Source: Rugalucina vietnamica
Taxonomy: Eukaryota; Mollusca; Bivalvia; Lucinida; Lucinidae
Assembly (NCBI GenBank): GCA_964017185.1
Contig: OZ024884.1
Location: forward strand, 19,252,048-19,316,047
DNA: 64,000 nucleotides
Direction of reading: 5' to 3'
A model generated the notes under the pieces. That model was not told the DNA's origin and ran no database searches. It worked only from the letters and a program-made list of their open reading frames with translations. Below are positions 35,501-40,242 of the stretch, in pieces. Within the stretch, counting starts at the first letter, position 1. Each line of letters starts with the position of its first letter. A program made the position numbers and the translations under genes.

Positions 35501-37371
35501 GTTTTCCTGATGGGTGGTTTGAATTTCAGAACCTTCAGACTAGCAATGTCTGTTTGGGTAATTCAAAGAAATTGCTGTTTTGTCCCTCTTTCCTGGTTAA
35601 AACTGGCTCCTATAGCCTACAGTTATAAAATCACTTGCATCAATGTCCCTTATAGGAAAAATGTTCTCCGTGTTTACCAATAGCTTTATATTTGAGCCGC
35701 CTCATGGGAAAACCAACAATCTGCATAGGCGAAAACAAAAGAAGCAGATCAGCTTCGCGGTAACCGCAAAGCTGATCAGCGCCTATGTTTTAGCTACACG
35801 GATAGTACAATTCCTCTTCTACTTAGATCCAAAATTTCAAGCTTCTAGCTATTTTCTGTGCTTGTACAGGCCGGTTTTGTGCCGGACCTGTTCGGAAACC
35901 ACATCGCTGGTTTTCCCACAAGGCGGCTCATTTGATGAGATAGGAAGATTAATGCAAGTGATTTTTTTTTCTCTCAAAACCCCTGCATGCATATTGTATG
36001 GTCCTCACTTGTGAATCCAGTGAGCAAACTCTTTGCACCGACTGATCTACTGCTTCTCAAATATCTTATTTACATCTATCATGGATATGTGATTGTTAAA
36101 TGATGAGCCTGGTGGTGTAGTGGTAGAGTGTTACTGACTTCAAATCTAGTGAGAGATCATTGCTGGGTTAGAAGGAAACTTGAGCAAGACTTGTACCACC
36201 AACATTACGAAAACATGCCCATGCAATATACAGAGATTTCTTTAGCTTCAAAAATTGAAAATTTCAGCAGATTTTTTTTTTAATATTTTTCTTATTTTTG
36301 CTCAAAACATAGATTGTGGGTACACGTTAGAACCGCCTCGCCGAGGCGGTTCTAACGAGTACCCACAATCTATGTTTTGGAGCAAAAATAAGAAAAATAG
36401 GTATACCCCTGCATACCCCAGTTTTGCTATGTAAAAGTGGGGTATGAGGGGGTAAATATTGCACGGACATGTTTTCCTGATGCAGAAAAGGCTCTGTCCT
36501 GGCAAATTGTGGACTCTGGAGTAGGAGGCTCAGGAATTGATACAATTGAGCCGCCCCATGGGAAAACCAACAATGTGGTTTCCGAACAGGTCCGACACAA
36601 ACCGGCCTGTACAAGCACAGAAAAGAGCTAGAAGCTTGAAATTGTGGAGTTAAGTAGAGGAGGAATTGTACTATCCGAGTAGCGAAAACAAAGGCGCTGA
36701 TCAGCTTCGCGGTTACCGCGAAGCTGATCTGCGCCTTTGTTTTCGCATATGCAAATTGTTGGTTTTCCCATGAGGCGGCTCAATTAATATTAAAATCCCA
36801 ACCCAGGCACCAGCCTTAAACCAAAACTGATTTTGGATTTGTATTTATTACCACTAAATTTTTCGTTTAATTTTCACAAAAAATTCCTGATTCAAATAAA
36901 TTTTAAACACTTAATGCATATTGTACATGTAAGTAATTTAACCCATGGATCTACATAAGATTAAAAGTATTTGTTTAATGGGCTGCAATGTCATTAAGTT
37001 TTCATTTAGCTGTTTTTTCAAAAAAGTAAAGAAACAATAAATAAAGTGAAGAACAAAAAGGATGTATCTAAAAAGAAGACCTTTCAATTTCAGTTGGGGT
37101 ATCACGGCAAACGTCAACGACTGGCCTACCGAGGATCGACAGCCGTGGCAACATCATAGTGAACCGCCAGACATCCACGACAAGTCTCCCGATACAGACG
37201 TTACAGTCTCGGACCACTTCTACAACAGGGCTTATCAACCGAGGCTTTGGGGTGAGGTCACGAATAGTTGAGAAGGTGTCAACTGGGTCAGATGCGGGGC
37301 AGAATCTGTTGTTAGATTCTGAATCTGATTCGGACATGGACATTGATGCTTTAGCTAGTAGTGAAATATGA
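8374..37371 (+). CDS. PDE1: PDE1-type Ca2+/calmodulin-dependent 3',5'-cyclic nucleotide phosphodiesterase (spliced gene, 5' end missing)
   Basis: PDE1 enzymes hydrolyse cAMP and/or cGMP in the cytosol and are activated by Ca2+/calmodulin. Fourteen exon positions, each bounded by AG...GT and with matching phases, translate to 665 residues plus a stop. The order is a Ser-rich N-terminal piece, a helical inhibitory segment ending VYIDETR, a catalytic domain (from about EVRDWL), then an acidic/Lys-rich and Ser/Thr-rich tail. Catalytic hallmarks seen are NPYHNLAHGADV, IHDYEHTGTTNNFH, VLATDMSxHF, LHCADISHP and SQIGFIDFIVEP. The start codon and the first calmodulin-binding exon(s) are not visible in 1-8373 and are probably upstream. 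The tail is longer than in vertebrate PDE1 as I recall it. Family assignment is very secure; the subtype A/B/C of vertebrates does not apply. Confidence 0.95.
8555..9114 (+). other. PDE1 intron 1
   Basis: A degenerate SINE-like fragment at about 8813-8900 has an A-box-like TTTGTCTAGTGGTAGAGATT but a poor B box. Nothing else is recognisable. It ends in a T-rich tract and TTTTTCAG. Confidence 0.6.
9115..9228 (+). CDS. PDE1: PDE1 exon 2, inhibitory/helical segment
   Basis: Acceptor TTTTTCAG and donor AAG|GTAATA. It encodes LRHILRKLQKEEVSKDDLQK followed by NLEYAAQVLETVYIDET and the first two bases of Arg. This is the conserved PDE1 segment just before the catalytic domain (vertebrate YAA.VLE.VYIDETRRL). 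Phase 2 at both ends permits in-frame insertion of the candidate exons at 11650 and 13868. Confidence 0.93.
11085..11290 (+). mobile_element. tRNA-headed SINE (TGACTGAAAAATTG family)
   Basis: The A-box-like GTGGCGTAGTGGTAGAGCG and GTCCTGGGTTGGATTC regions are followed by the body GTGTGTCCTTGAGCAAGAC, then CCGGACATGACTGAAAAATTG and GGGACGTTAAGCC, with a short A/C-rich tail (AACAAACAAGC). Relatives in the window are at 26697, 26996, 34670 and 53222. Confidence 0.75.
11650..11727 (+). CDS. Candidate PDE1 cassette exon, 26 codons
   Basis: A good acceptor (TTTTGTTTTCAG) precedes an open stretch encoding PKDFAENEVIEIPFNELSGK and AKKTL. A weak donor AAG|GTTACC follows. Both ends are phase 2, so inclusion between exons 2 and 3 would keep frame and insert 26 residues after YIDET. 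No homology is known to me. The weak donor and lack of family support make this tentative. Confidence 0.35.
13069..13273. mobile_element. MITE with TACTGTAA ends
   Basis: Inverted ends are TAACTGTAAGTTCAAAAAT on the left and ATTTTTGAATTTACAGTA on the right, with TA at both borders. The interior is non-coding. The terminal octamer is shared with the elements at 18081-18536 and 19018-19213. Confidence 0.55.
13868..13942 (+). CDS. Candidate PDE1 cassette exon encoding a 25-residue Cys-rich insert
   Basis: A long pyrimidine tract (about 13831-13866, ending CTCTTAG) precedes an open stretch of exactly 75 nt that ends ACAAG|GTATCA. Both ends are phase 2, matching exons 2 and 3. It encodes CRECLAVYANGAPTCRCKCK then TDET, and the last bases (GATGAAACAAG) repeat the end of exon 2 exactly. 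Inclusion would place five cysteines in the linker between the autoinhibitory segment and the catalytic domain. Splice sites, phase and open frame support it; no transcript evidence is available. Confidence 0.65.
14990..15172 (+). CDS. PDE1: PDE1 exon 3, start of catalytic region
   Basis: Acceptor TCATTGCAG and donor AG|GTAAGT. It encodes RLCDEEDELSEVEPDAVPTE, then VRDWLALTFTRSMSNVK and EEKPKFRSVANAIRAG. These match the PDE1 blocks DEDELS...VP.EVRDWLA.TFTR and EEKPKFRS almost position by position. It ends in phase 2. Confidence 0.95.
15478..15544 (+). CDS. PDE1: PDE1 exon 4
   Basis: Acceptor TTTTCAG and donor AAG|GTACGT. It encodes IYRRLSSTTGLNVPPHVLLI then LK, corresponding to the vertebrate RMYRK...YPAAVIVTLK stretch. 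It ends in phase 0. Confidence 0.9.
15937..16194 (+). CDS. PDE1: PDE1 exon 5, catalytic core with YHN motif
   Basis: Acceptor TTTCATTTCAG and donor GTG|GTAAGT, 86 codons. It encodes HLDDWTFNVFSVNSASDGHA, a central part (YELLQKYDLITKFKI) and EVGYSKYKNPYHNLAHGADV. By family knowledge, the His of YHN is the general acid and the His four residues later is a metal ligand. The Lys-Tyr-Lys-Asn-Pro-Tyr-His run is a near-universal class I PDE signature. Confidence 0.96.
16501..16601 (+). CDS. PDE1: PDE1 exon 6, HD motif
   Basis: Acceptor TACCATTTCAG and donor TC|GTAAGT. It encodes NWLTDLEVFATILAALIHDY then EHTGTTNNFHIQT. The HD pair binds both divalent metals in this family, and EHTGTTN is invariant in PDE1. 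It ends in phase 2. A remnant of element family B (about 16310-16456) sits in the intron just before it. Confidence 0.96.
16879..17004 (+). CDS. PDE1: PDE1 exon 7
   Basis: Acceptor TTTTGCCAG and donor CAG|GTAACT. It encodes EVALLYNDRAVLENHHISAA then FRLMQSEEHNILANLSKEEY. LYNDR.VLENHH is a PDE1 signature. It ends in phase 2 (AG), so the next exon must start with one base completing Arg. Both following alternatives start with A and do so. Confidence 0.95.
17599..17706 (+). CDS. PDE1: PDE1 exon 8a, alternative form
   Basis: Acceptor CATGTTTCAG and donor AAGA|GTATGT, 108 nt. It encodes RQLRRYVIEMVLATDMSVHF then ALCRDMKVCLQTMDWE. It aligns with exon 8b over its length (about 17 identical of 35 positions, including MVLATDMS and HF) and has the same phases at both ends, so either can join exon 7 to exon 9. 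Codons for the shared MVLATDMS differ at synonymous sites, which argues against a recent copy. The second half departs from usual PDE1 and adds two residues and two cysteines. It is probably one of a mutually exclusive pair. Confidence 0.82.
18081..18536. mobile_element. MITE between the two alternative exons
   Basis: Near-perfect terminal inverted repeats: TACTGTAAATTTCCAATGAG at the left, and its inverse CTCATTGGAAATTAACAGTA at the right. The arms extend further inward (GAGCATGGAC / GTCCACGCTC). TA occurs at both borders. A TGAC tetranucleotide run lies at about 18465-18480. No coding is seen. Confidence 0.7.
18598..18699 (+). CDS. PDE1: PDE1 exon 8b, canonical form
   Basis: Acceptor TTACTTTCAG and donor GAAAA|GTAGGT, 102 nt. 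It encodes REFRNLVIDMVLATDMSYHF then QQIKNMKNLLSMPEN, close to the vertebrate PDE1 block (RNLVIEMVL.TDMS.HFQQIKN.......PE). It has the same phases as exon 8a. This is the form expected from family conservation. Confidence 0.93.
18715..19340 (+). repeat. AT-rich degenerate repeat and TACTGTAA MITE
   Basis: Loose repeats of GTAACATATGTAATCTTT cover much of 18725-19010 and 19210-19330. Between them, 19018-19213 is an element with ends TACTGTAAGTTCGGAAA and CGAATTTACAGTA. It is non-coding. Confidence 0.5.
20640..21060 (+). pseudogene. Decayed non-LTR reverse transcriptase C-terminal tail
   Basis: In shifting frames the stretch reads WESLKKRRMDNRHIALQ, then DDLIPKTRLCTNNHSMAFQL, then FLPQTIRDWNDLTDSM. 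These resemble the end of LINE ORF2 proteins, where a conserved (S/T)FFPRTIRDWN-like motif occurs. At least one stop and frame changes break it, and a MITE (20809-20975) splits it before the FLPQTIRDWN part. It is a dead fragment. Confidence 0.6.
20809..20975. mobile_element. Small MITE with CAGTGGCGGAT ends and ATGTA target duplication
   Basis: The left end CAGTGGCGGATTTAGAG is mirrored by CTGGATCCGCCCCTG at the right. ATGTA at 20804-20808 is repeated at 20976-20980. Ends of the CAG.GGCGGAT.CAG type are common in hAT-like MITEs of animals (established knowledge; family not verified). Removing it restores continuity of the flanking reverse-transcriptase relic. Confidence 0.75.
21946..22194 (-). 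mobile_element. Family B hairpin MITE, copy 1
   Basis: Family B is about 270 bp. Its ends resemble CATCAGGAAAACATGTCCGT and CATTACGAAAACATGCCCAT in inverse orientation. The inner arms TTTTTCTTATTTTTGCTCCA and AAAACATAGATTGTGGGTAC meet their inverse across a short GC-rich centre (CCGCCTCGCCGAGGCGG in good copies). Here the centre has been altered to GAGGCGGTTCTAATGTGCGG. No coding. Confidence 0.7.
23088..23195 (+). mobile_element. SINE fragment
   Basis: An A-box-like GTGGCTCAGTGGTAGAGCTT and a B-box-like AGGTTTGAATTTC are followed by TGTGTCCTTGACACATTAAT. The tail is lost. It lies about 0.2 kb before PDE1 exon 9. Confidence 0.6.
23385..23505 (+). CDS. PDE1: PDE1 exon 9, metal-binding Asp
   Basis: Acceptor CATTTCAG and donor CAG|GTAAAC. 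It encodes IDKPKALSLVLHCADISHPA then KDWDIHKRWTDLLLEEFFRQ. The Asp of CADISHP is the fourth protein metal ligand in this family. Its first base completes Asn (after exon 8b) or Asp (after exon 8a). Bases 23402-23424 (coding for ALSLVLHC) match the unit of the minisatellite in the following intron. Confidence 0.96.
23509..24236 (+). repeat. Intronic minisatellite, unit about 17 bp
   Basis: About 0.7 kb of diverged tandem units CATTGTCACTGGTGTTA, roughly forty copies, begins just after the donor of PDE1 exon 9. Variants include CATAGTCAC and CATTTTCAC, and an expanded CACTAAGGTGTTA subset lies at about 23890-23960. Confidence 0.9.
24240..25142 (+). other. PDE1 intron 9, remainder
   Basis: Mostly unremarkable AT-rich sequence. 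The last part (about 24900-25080) resembles a SINE tail (CAGTTACTGGTGAAATAAA, then GACATAAAGTAATAGATCAA and an ACAAACAAACAAAAC tail). Confidence 0.45.
25143..25224 (+). CDS. PDE1: PDE1 exon 10
   Basis: Acceptor CCTTTCAG and donor ATAG|GTAAGG. It encodes GDREQELGLPFSPLCDRKNT then LVAESQI and the first base of Gly. GD.E.ELGLP.SPLCDR is a class signature. The Gln of SQIG is the invariant glutamine that hydrogen-bonds the purine in PDEs. Confidence 0.96.
25225..25727 (+). other. PDE1 intron 10
   Basis: A degenerate SINE is at about 25360-25515 (AACCCAACTGACACC, GACCCAATATGACTGAAAAA, then an A-rich tail). A long T-tract precedes the acceptor. Confidence 0.5.
25728..25916 (+). CDS. PDE1: PDE1 exon 11, end of catalytic domain
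   Basis: Acceptor TTTTTCCAG and donor CCTA|GTAAGT. It encodes FIDFIVEPSFQVMGDMLDKI, LCPLRSSSSHAVDEAISEEV and a Thr/Lys-rich end (TTTRGTSAGKSLAKPVTP). FIDFIVEP holds the phenylalanine of the substrate clamp. The domain ends within this exon and the rest is variable linker. Confidence 0.94.
25990..26130 (+). mobile_element. SINE 3' part
   Basis: It contains TCTTTAGGATGAGTCTTTAAA, GAGGTCCCCTCTCCATATGA and CCTTAGCTGTCAAAGTGGAC. This is the same body as the SINE at 33226-33611. Confidence 0.55.
26486..26572 (+). CDS. PDE1: PDE1 exon 12
   Basis: Acceptor CTGTTTCAG and donor AAAG|GTACAA. It encodes SSKSELCVRPWVDCLSNNKV then QWKAIAVK. This corresponds to the last conserved PDE1 helix (vertebrate LVDIIQQNKERWKELAAQ). 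Phase 1 at both ends. Confidence 0.9.
26697..26885 (+). mobile_element. SINE
   Basis: It has GGTCCTGGGTTCGATCACCA (B box), GTTGTGTCTTTGAGC, CCCCGACATCACTGACAAAT and TGTTGACTGGGACATTTAAC. Same family as 11085. Confidence 0.7.
26996..27260 (+). mobile_element. SINE with internal insertion
   Basis: Head (GGGCCAGGAGCAAAGTGGCA) and B-box part (GGTCCTGGGTTCCATCCC) are separated by about 60 extra bases. The body has GTTGTGTCCTTGAGCAA and CCCGACATGACTGAACAATT. It ends about 60 bp before PDE1 exon 13. Confidence 0.65.
27324..27434 (+). CDS. PDE1: PDE1 exon 13, charged tail
   Basis: Acceptor CACTCCTCCAG and donor AAAG|GTAACT. It encodes AEERKKNEEAEGQSNEASDK and KPEPEKKPADNKSAPK, a Lys/Glu/Pro-rich disordered tail. 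If the donor is not used, two more codons (Gly-Asn) and a stop at 27440-27442 follow, giving a shorter protein. Phase 1 at its end fits exon 14. Confidence 0.85.
28068..28272 (-). mobile_element. Family A MITE, copy 3 (degenerate)
   Basis: Reverse-oriented: GGATTTTCCGACCAGGTCTG, then GCTAGAAGCTTGAAATT and AGAGGAATTGTACTATC. The palindrome is reduced to GATGATCAGATCTGTGTC. Confidence 0.6.
29163..29401 (-). mobile_element. Family A MITE, copy 4
   Basis: Well-preserved reverse copy, with the full palindrome CTTCGCGGTTACCGCGAAG at about 29324-29342. TTT lies beside both ends. Confidence 0.85.
29535..29800 (-). mobile_element. Family B MITE, copy 2
   Basis: Both ends (CATCAGGAAAACATTTCCGT / GGGCATGTTTTCGTAATG) and the centre CCGCCTCGGCAAGGCGG are intact. 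Confidence 0.8.
30722..31000 (+). mobile_element. Family B MITE, copy 3
   Basis: Full-length, with ends CATTACGAAAACATGCCCAT and GGACATGTTTTCCTGATG. The centre is CCGCCTCGCCGAGGTGATT, with one arm changed. Confidence 0.8.
31111..31326. mobile_element. Family C MITE, copy 1
   Basis: Ends are GGGCCCAAATTTATAAAACT and TTTATAACCTCGGAGCC (inverted). Inner inverted segments are TGCTGTTGACTCGCTGTTGGCA with TTTTAACA on either side. A better-kept copy is at 33257-33495. Confidence 0.65.
31737..31829. repeat. Hairpin repeat (AAGTATTTAGCAAAAC family), copy 3
   Basis: Left arm TTGCAAAAGTATTTAGCAAA and right arm GTTTTGCTAAATACTTATGC surround ACAAGCTTTCTTTCCTGTC. It is the same hairpin as the pair at 5283-5527. 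Confidence 0.6.
32244..32472 (+). mobile_element. Family D element with long GC-rich hairpin, copy 1
   Basis: Ends are TTAACTCATTTAAGCC and, inverse, TTAACCCATATTTGACG. At 32284-32350 a hairpin of about 30-bp arms reads GCAAACAGAATAGCCCCAGA ... TCTGGGGCTATTCTGTTTGC with the apex GACGCCGCAGAACGCGGCGTC. The second part is unpaired (AATCACTCCTGATGC). Confidence 0.75.
33226..33611 (+). mobile_element. SINE split by a family C MITE
   Basis: The tRNA-like head CTCCATGGCCTAGTGGTTAA continues after the insertion with the B box AGTTCGATTCCTGGC, then CTTTTGGATGAGACTTCAAA and GAGTGGGACGTAAAGC. The split lies at CCAGG, which is duplicated around the insertion. Confidence 0.8.
33257..33495. mobile_element. 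Family C MITE, copy 2, inserted in a SINE
   Basis: Arms of about 40 bp (CCCGAGGTTATAAAACTTTT... / ...AAAAGTTTTATAACCTCGGG) also include CTCAACTCAGCTGAG and its inverse. The flanks CCAGG at 33252-33256 and 33496-33500 are a 5-bp target duplication. An internal hairpin reads TGCCAACAACTGTTGGCA. Confidence 0.82.
34464..34637 (+). repeat. 29-bp tandem repeat, six units
   Basis: Six head-to-tail units of CATAATGCAGCTAAGATGTC plus TATACATTT span exactly 174 bp. The only variation noticed is one A-to-T (AAGTTGTC) in the fifth unit. The homogeneity suggests recent expansion. Confidence 0.95.
34670..35065 (+). mobile_element. SINE split by a family D element
   Basis: The head GTGACCTATTGGTAGAGCTT and B-box part GGGATTCAGACCCC precede the break. 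After 34983 the body resumes with AAAATAGCTGAAAAATTGTT and GACTGGGTTGTAAGACC. Confidence 0.7.
34752..34983 (+). mobile_element. Family D element, copy 2
   Basis: It has the same hairpin as copy 1 (CAGCCCCAGATGTGACGCC ... GGCGTCCCATCTGGGGCT) and the same end AAATATGGGTTAA. It is inserted in the SINE at 34670-35065. Confidence 0.75.
35260..35512 (+). mobile_element. Family B MITE, copy 4 (degenerate)
   Basis: The outer ends are kept (ACATGTCCATGCAATATACA / GGACATGTTTTCCTGATG), but the centre has decayed to CCCCCTCACCAAACAAG. Confidence 0.65.
35693..35930 (+). mobile_element. Family A MITE, copy 5
   Basis: Near-consensus ends TGAGCCGCCTCATGGG and CACAAGGCGGCTCA. The palindrome has one mismatch (CGGTAACCGCAAAG). 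Confidence 0.85.
36109..36200 (+). mobile_element. SINE head fragment
   Basis: GGTGGTGTAGTGGTAGAGTG with a short body (AAACTTGAGCAAGAC). It is cut off directly before the family B copy at 36203. Confidence 0.5.
36203..36482 (+). mobile_element. Family B MITE, copy 5 (best preserved)
   Basis: The arms are almost perfectly complementary, with the centre CCGCCTCGCCGAGGCGG at about 36332-36348. Confidence 0.88.
36547..36782 (-). mobile_element. Family A MITE, copy 6
   Basis: Consensus-like reverse copy with a perfect palindrome at about 36706-36724. CAAT and ATTA flank it. Confidence 0.88.
37094..37371 (+). CDS. PDE1: PDE1 exon 14, terminal coding exon
   Basis: Acceptor TTTCAATTTCAG; stop TGA at 37369-37371. 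It encodes 92 codons including the stop: GVSRQTSTTGLPRID, VNRQTSTTSLPIQTL, SRTTSTTGLINRGFG, and an acidic end (DSESDSDMDIDALASSEI). The Arg-x-Thr-Ser-Thr-Thr repeats sit in basic surroundings and look like possible kinase sites (inference). Frame continuity with exon 13 (phase 1) and a clean stop support it as the normal end. Confidence 0.85.
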
Positions 37372-37422
37372 AGGGACCAGCTAGCTTCTCTTCTTACAAC
37401 ATCTACACAATTACTGAAATGG

Positions 37423-37604
37423 TACTGTCTGAGGTCAACCTCATTATAACGCCCCTCATTATAGTTGGGTTTCAATATAACACGGCTATGGCCATGGCTC
37501 CTTAAATGATTATTTTGCTATTTGTCTAATGTAAATAACCTCATTATAACATGGTTTCACTTCCATGGACCCAAAAGATAACGTTATGATGAGATTGACC
37601 AGTA
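37423..37604. mobile_element. pogo/Tc1-like MITE in PDE1 3' flank
   Basis: The left end TACTGTCTGAGGTCAACCTC (then ATTATAACG) pairs with the right end CGTTATGATGAGATTGACC followed by AGTA, leaving TA at both borders. Ends rich in CTCATTATAACG are typical of pogo/Tigger-type MITEs. It probably lies in the PDE1 3' UTR or just beyond. Confidence 0.6.
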
Positions 37605-37679
37605 ATATGGCTGATGTTTACTGAAGGGGACCCACAATTCTGAAAAAAAATTCTATGGCAATTTGTCAGTTACTGGTGA

Positions 37680-37685
37680 AATAAA
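37680..37685 (+). terminator. Possible PDE1 polyadenylation signal
   Basis: AATAAA occurs 309 bp past the stop, but inside repeat-like sequence similar to 24950. Another AATAAA is at 38368-38373. Neither can be chosen from sequence alone. Confidence 0.25.
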
Positions 37686-37817
37686 CTCCTAAGTAATGGT
37701 AAACTGCCTGTTGTAGGCTTTCCTGGGAATAGTGTGGGTAGAGATTTTCTTTGAATTACCTCCCTTACACCTAGACATTTTTTTCTATATTCATTTTAAC
37801 ATTCCTATCAAGATTAT

Positions 37818-37993
37818 TTCAGCTCAAATGAGACAGGCCTATCAGTAAAATGGGAGAACCTTGAGGAAAACCACCTGGCATACCCGCAACCCACATAGGT
37901 GCCCCTTTACAGAGCAGACACAGCGGTGAGATGATCAAATGATTGTGTTAATGAAATCAGCCCGCTTAACCACTCGGCCACAGGGGCGGCCTT
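37818..37993 (-). mobile_element. tRNA-headed SINE, reverse
   Basis: On the reverse strand the head reads CCCCTGTGGCCGAGTGGTTA, followed by a degraded body with CACCTATGTGGGTTGCGG. Same family as 7715. Confidence 0.65.
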
Positions 37994-40242
37994 AGTTTTG
38001 TTCATTTTATTACTTATGGTAAAATTAATGAGAATGACAGTATGTAAATGCTAAAAACTATATCTGAGTAGCATGAGAAGATAAAAAGATCAAGACTTTG
38101 AAATTGATTAGTCCGTCAGTATGTTTTGGAAACTTTATTTATTAAGCCATTGAAGTATTTCAACTGGTTATATGATTGCAATTGTTCTTCATATTCATAC
38201 TTGTAGAGAGAACAGCTAGTAGTTTCTGGCGAAAGAACAACTTGTAGTTTCTGGAGAAAGAATGTGCACGAAGCACTGGTGAACAAACTTCCCAGGAGGC
38301 TAGCACAGGATGGTTGGTTTCATGGCAACTTTGTATAATATTAAATTGAATTTCCTTCATGCTAAGCAATAAACATAGTTACTCTCTGTGCTATATTTTT
38401 GTATATATTGTGCATGTATATTCCATGTTTAAAGTCATACTTATTTTGTAGCATGCTTTGGCATCCTTAAGTTTGATTGTAGGTTATGTTTAAACATCTA
38501 AGGTTTTAAGCCAATCATAGCCAAATTTGATGGGAAACTTAAGCCTCCACTAATCATTGGAGTGATTCAGATGATGCTGTAACCTGTGCTGCTGTCCGAG
38601 TCATTTGTATACCATTACATGTAGATCCAAGTCATATCATGACAGTCGTATCATGTCTTGGACGATGGCGAAATCATGAATTTCAGATTTATGCCCATTA
38701 ACTGTGCTCGGATGATAGCAGTGTTTTGCATGTGATGGTACAAAAATGACTTGGACCACAGAACAGGTAGTATTGTTTTTCTTGCATACCAGATAGAGAA
38801 ATCCTACATTTAACCCCATGTGAGAAATTCTTATCTCACCCTCGTTATCTCACCCCGGTCGCACCCTGCGTTCAAATGTTCTTTTTTAACACTGGTTGTA
38901 TACACACCGTTCATCCAGATACAACAAACGCGGAATGGTCTTCCAAACGCGGATATAAACAATAGTATTTTGAATGGCGGGGAAAGAAGAGTGAGTATTT
39001 ATTATCTTTAATTATAATCAATATCGGCTGAGTTGATTATTGTTTGACATACAATGAAAAAGTACATAACTTTGCAAGTGTTTACCTAAAATCCTATCTC
39101 ATAAATTGTATTAGTTGGAGACATATAGGCTTCTAAATCTGACTTGGATGCGCGAAAAAGAGAAAAATCTTGGCAAGAATGTCTGTAAACCATTATTAAA
39201 GCACGAAAATATGACCAAATTGATGTTTTTCGGAGGATCAGGGATCGCTTCAAGTCTTACCGTTACAAGAACCCACACCAAATTATAGAAAGAGAATAAG
39301 AACTATTTGAAATTGGGTACTCTCATTTAATATGGTGCAACATACCACGGTTCAAATTCTCAAGCAGGTGAAACAAACTCGGACCATTCGGTGCAACGAA
39401 CACGGATAATAAAAGCAAATTCTCGCCTTATTTTAAGAAAAACTGGATACATTCATTGTTAAAGCCAATTTGTATGGTTTAGAAACCATAGATGGTTGGT
39501 TGAAGACCAATTATGGCTTAATATCACGTGTTAAAACCACAAGGAACGTGGGTTCATGAGCACTTTCACTTCGCTTTGGCCACGTCATCATGAAACCCTA
39601 ACATGTTTAAAAGAGCGAAAGGCCCATTTCAGGTGCATGTTAACCGAGAAACTGTCCATGCCTTTGTTTCCGTTCTTTAAATTCGACAATTAAAAGCCTT
39701 AGCTAGCTTTATGAAGTTTGATAGTGACAGATATATGCATAGCTTCAAATGCTTTCGCCTTTCATATTCAAACACCAACTAAATTACGCATGTTTGTAGG
39801 TTATTACATGTAAAACATATGGTGTATGTATGGGTGCATTTCTTTCATGAATATATGGCCAAGAATATATTTATCATGATTGTCTCTCTCACTCTTAAGT
39901 GTGGTGAAGTGAAATCCTTTTAGTATAAAAAGGTCCCCTATGACAACAAATTATAAACGTACACAGACTACGTAGATTCAAGAAGAGCATTTATTAGTGG
40001 TGAAACTATGTGCACAACGAACTCGTTACCATGCCTCTGGATGGCTTTTGGTGTGAAAATAACTGACGATGACTGACCATCTCTATATGACCTTGGCTGT
40101 TGATCCTGTAGTTTTAGTTTAAATTGTTTTACTCAGATTCACAAATAACATATCTACATACATTGGCTAAAGGTACATGACGAAAAGGATTAGAACGAAA
40201 CCAGAGCTTAAAGAGTTCTTCTCCATGGAAACGTTGACCCTG
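37994..40242. other. Intergenic stretch between PDE1 and Wnt9
   Basis: No exon was found. 38905-38972 has an inverted partner at 42478-42545. About 40040-40115 resembles a SINE body (GACCATCTCTATATGACCTT). The rest (38000-38860, 39000-40030) shows no recognisable structure. Confidence 0.4.

Larger units (their letters stand above)
27443..37093 (+). other. PDE1 last intron (about 9.7 kb), repeat-filled
   Basis: It contains family A, B, C and D elements, SINEs, a 29-bp tandem array and hairpins, listed separately. Stretches with nothing recognisable are about 27443-28067, 28273-29162, 29802-30721, 31327-31736, 31830-32243, 32473-33225, 33612-34463 (a SINE tail at 34315-34380) and 36783-37093. 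No additional in-phase exon with good sites and family support was found. Confidence 0.6.
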
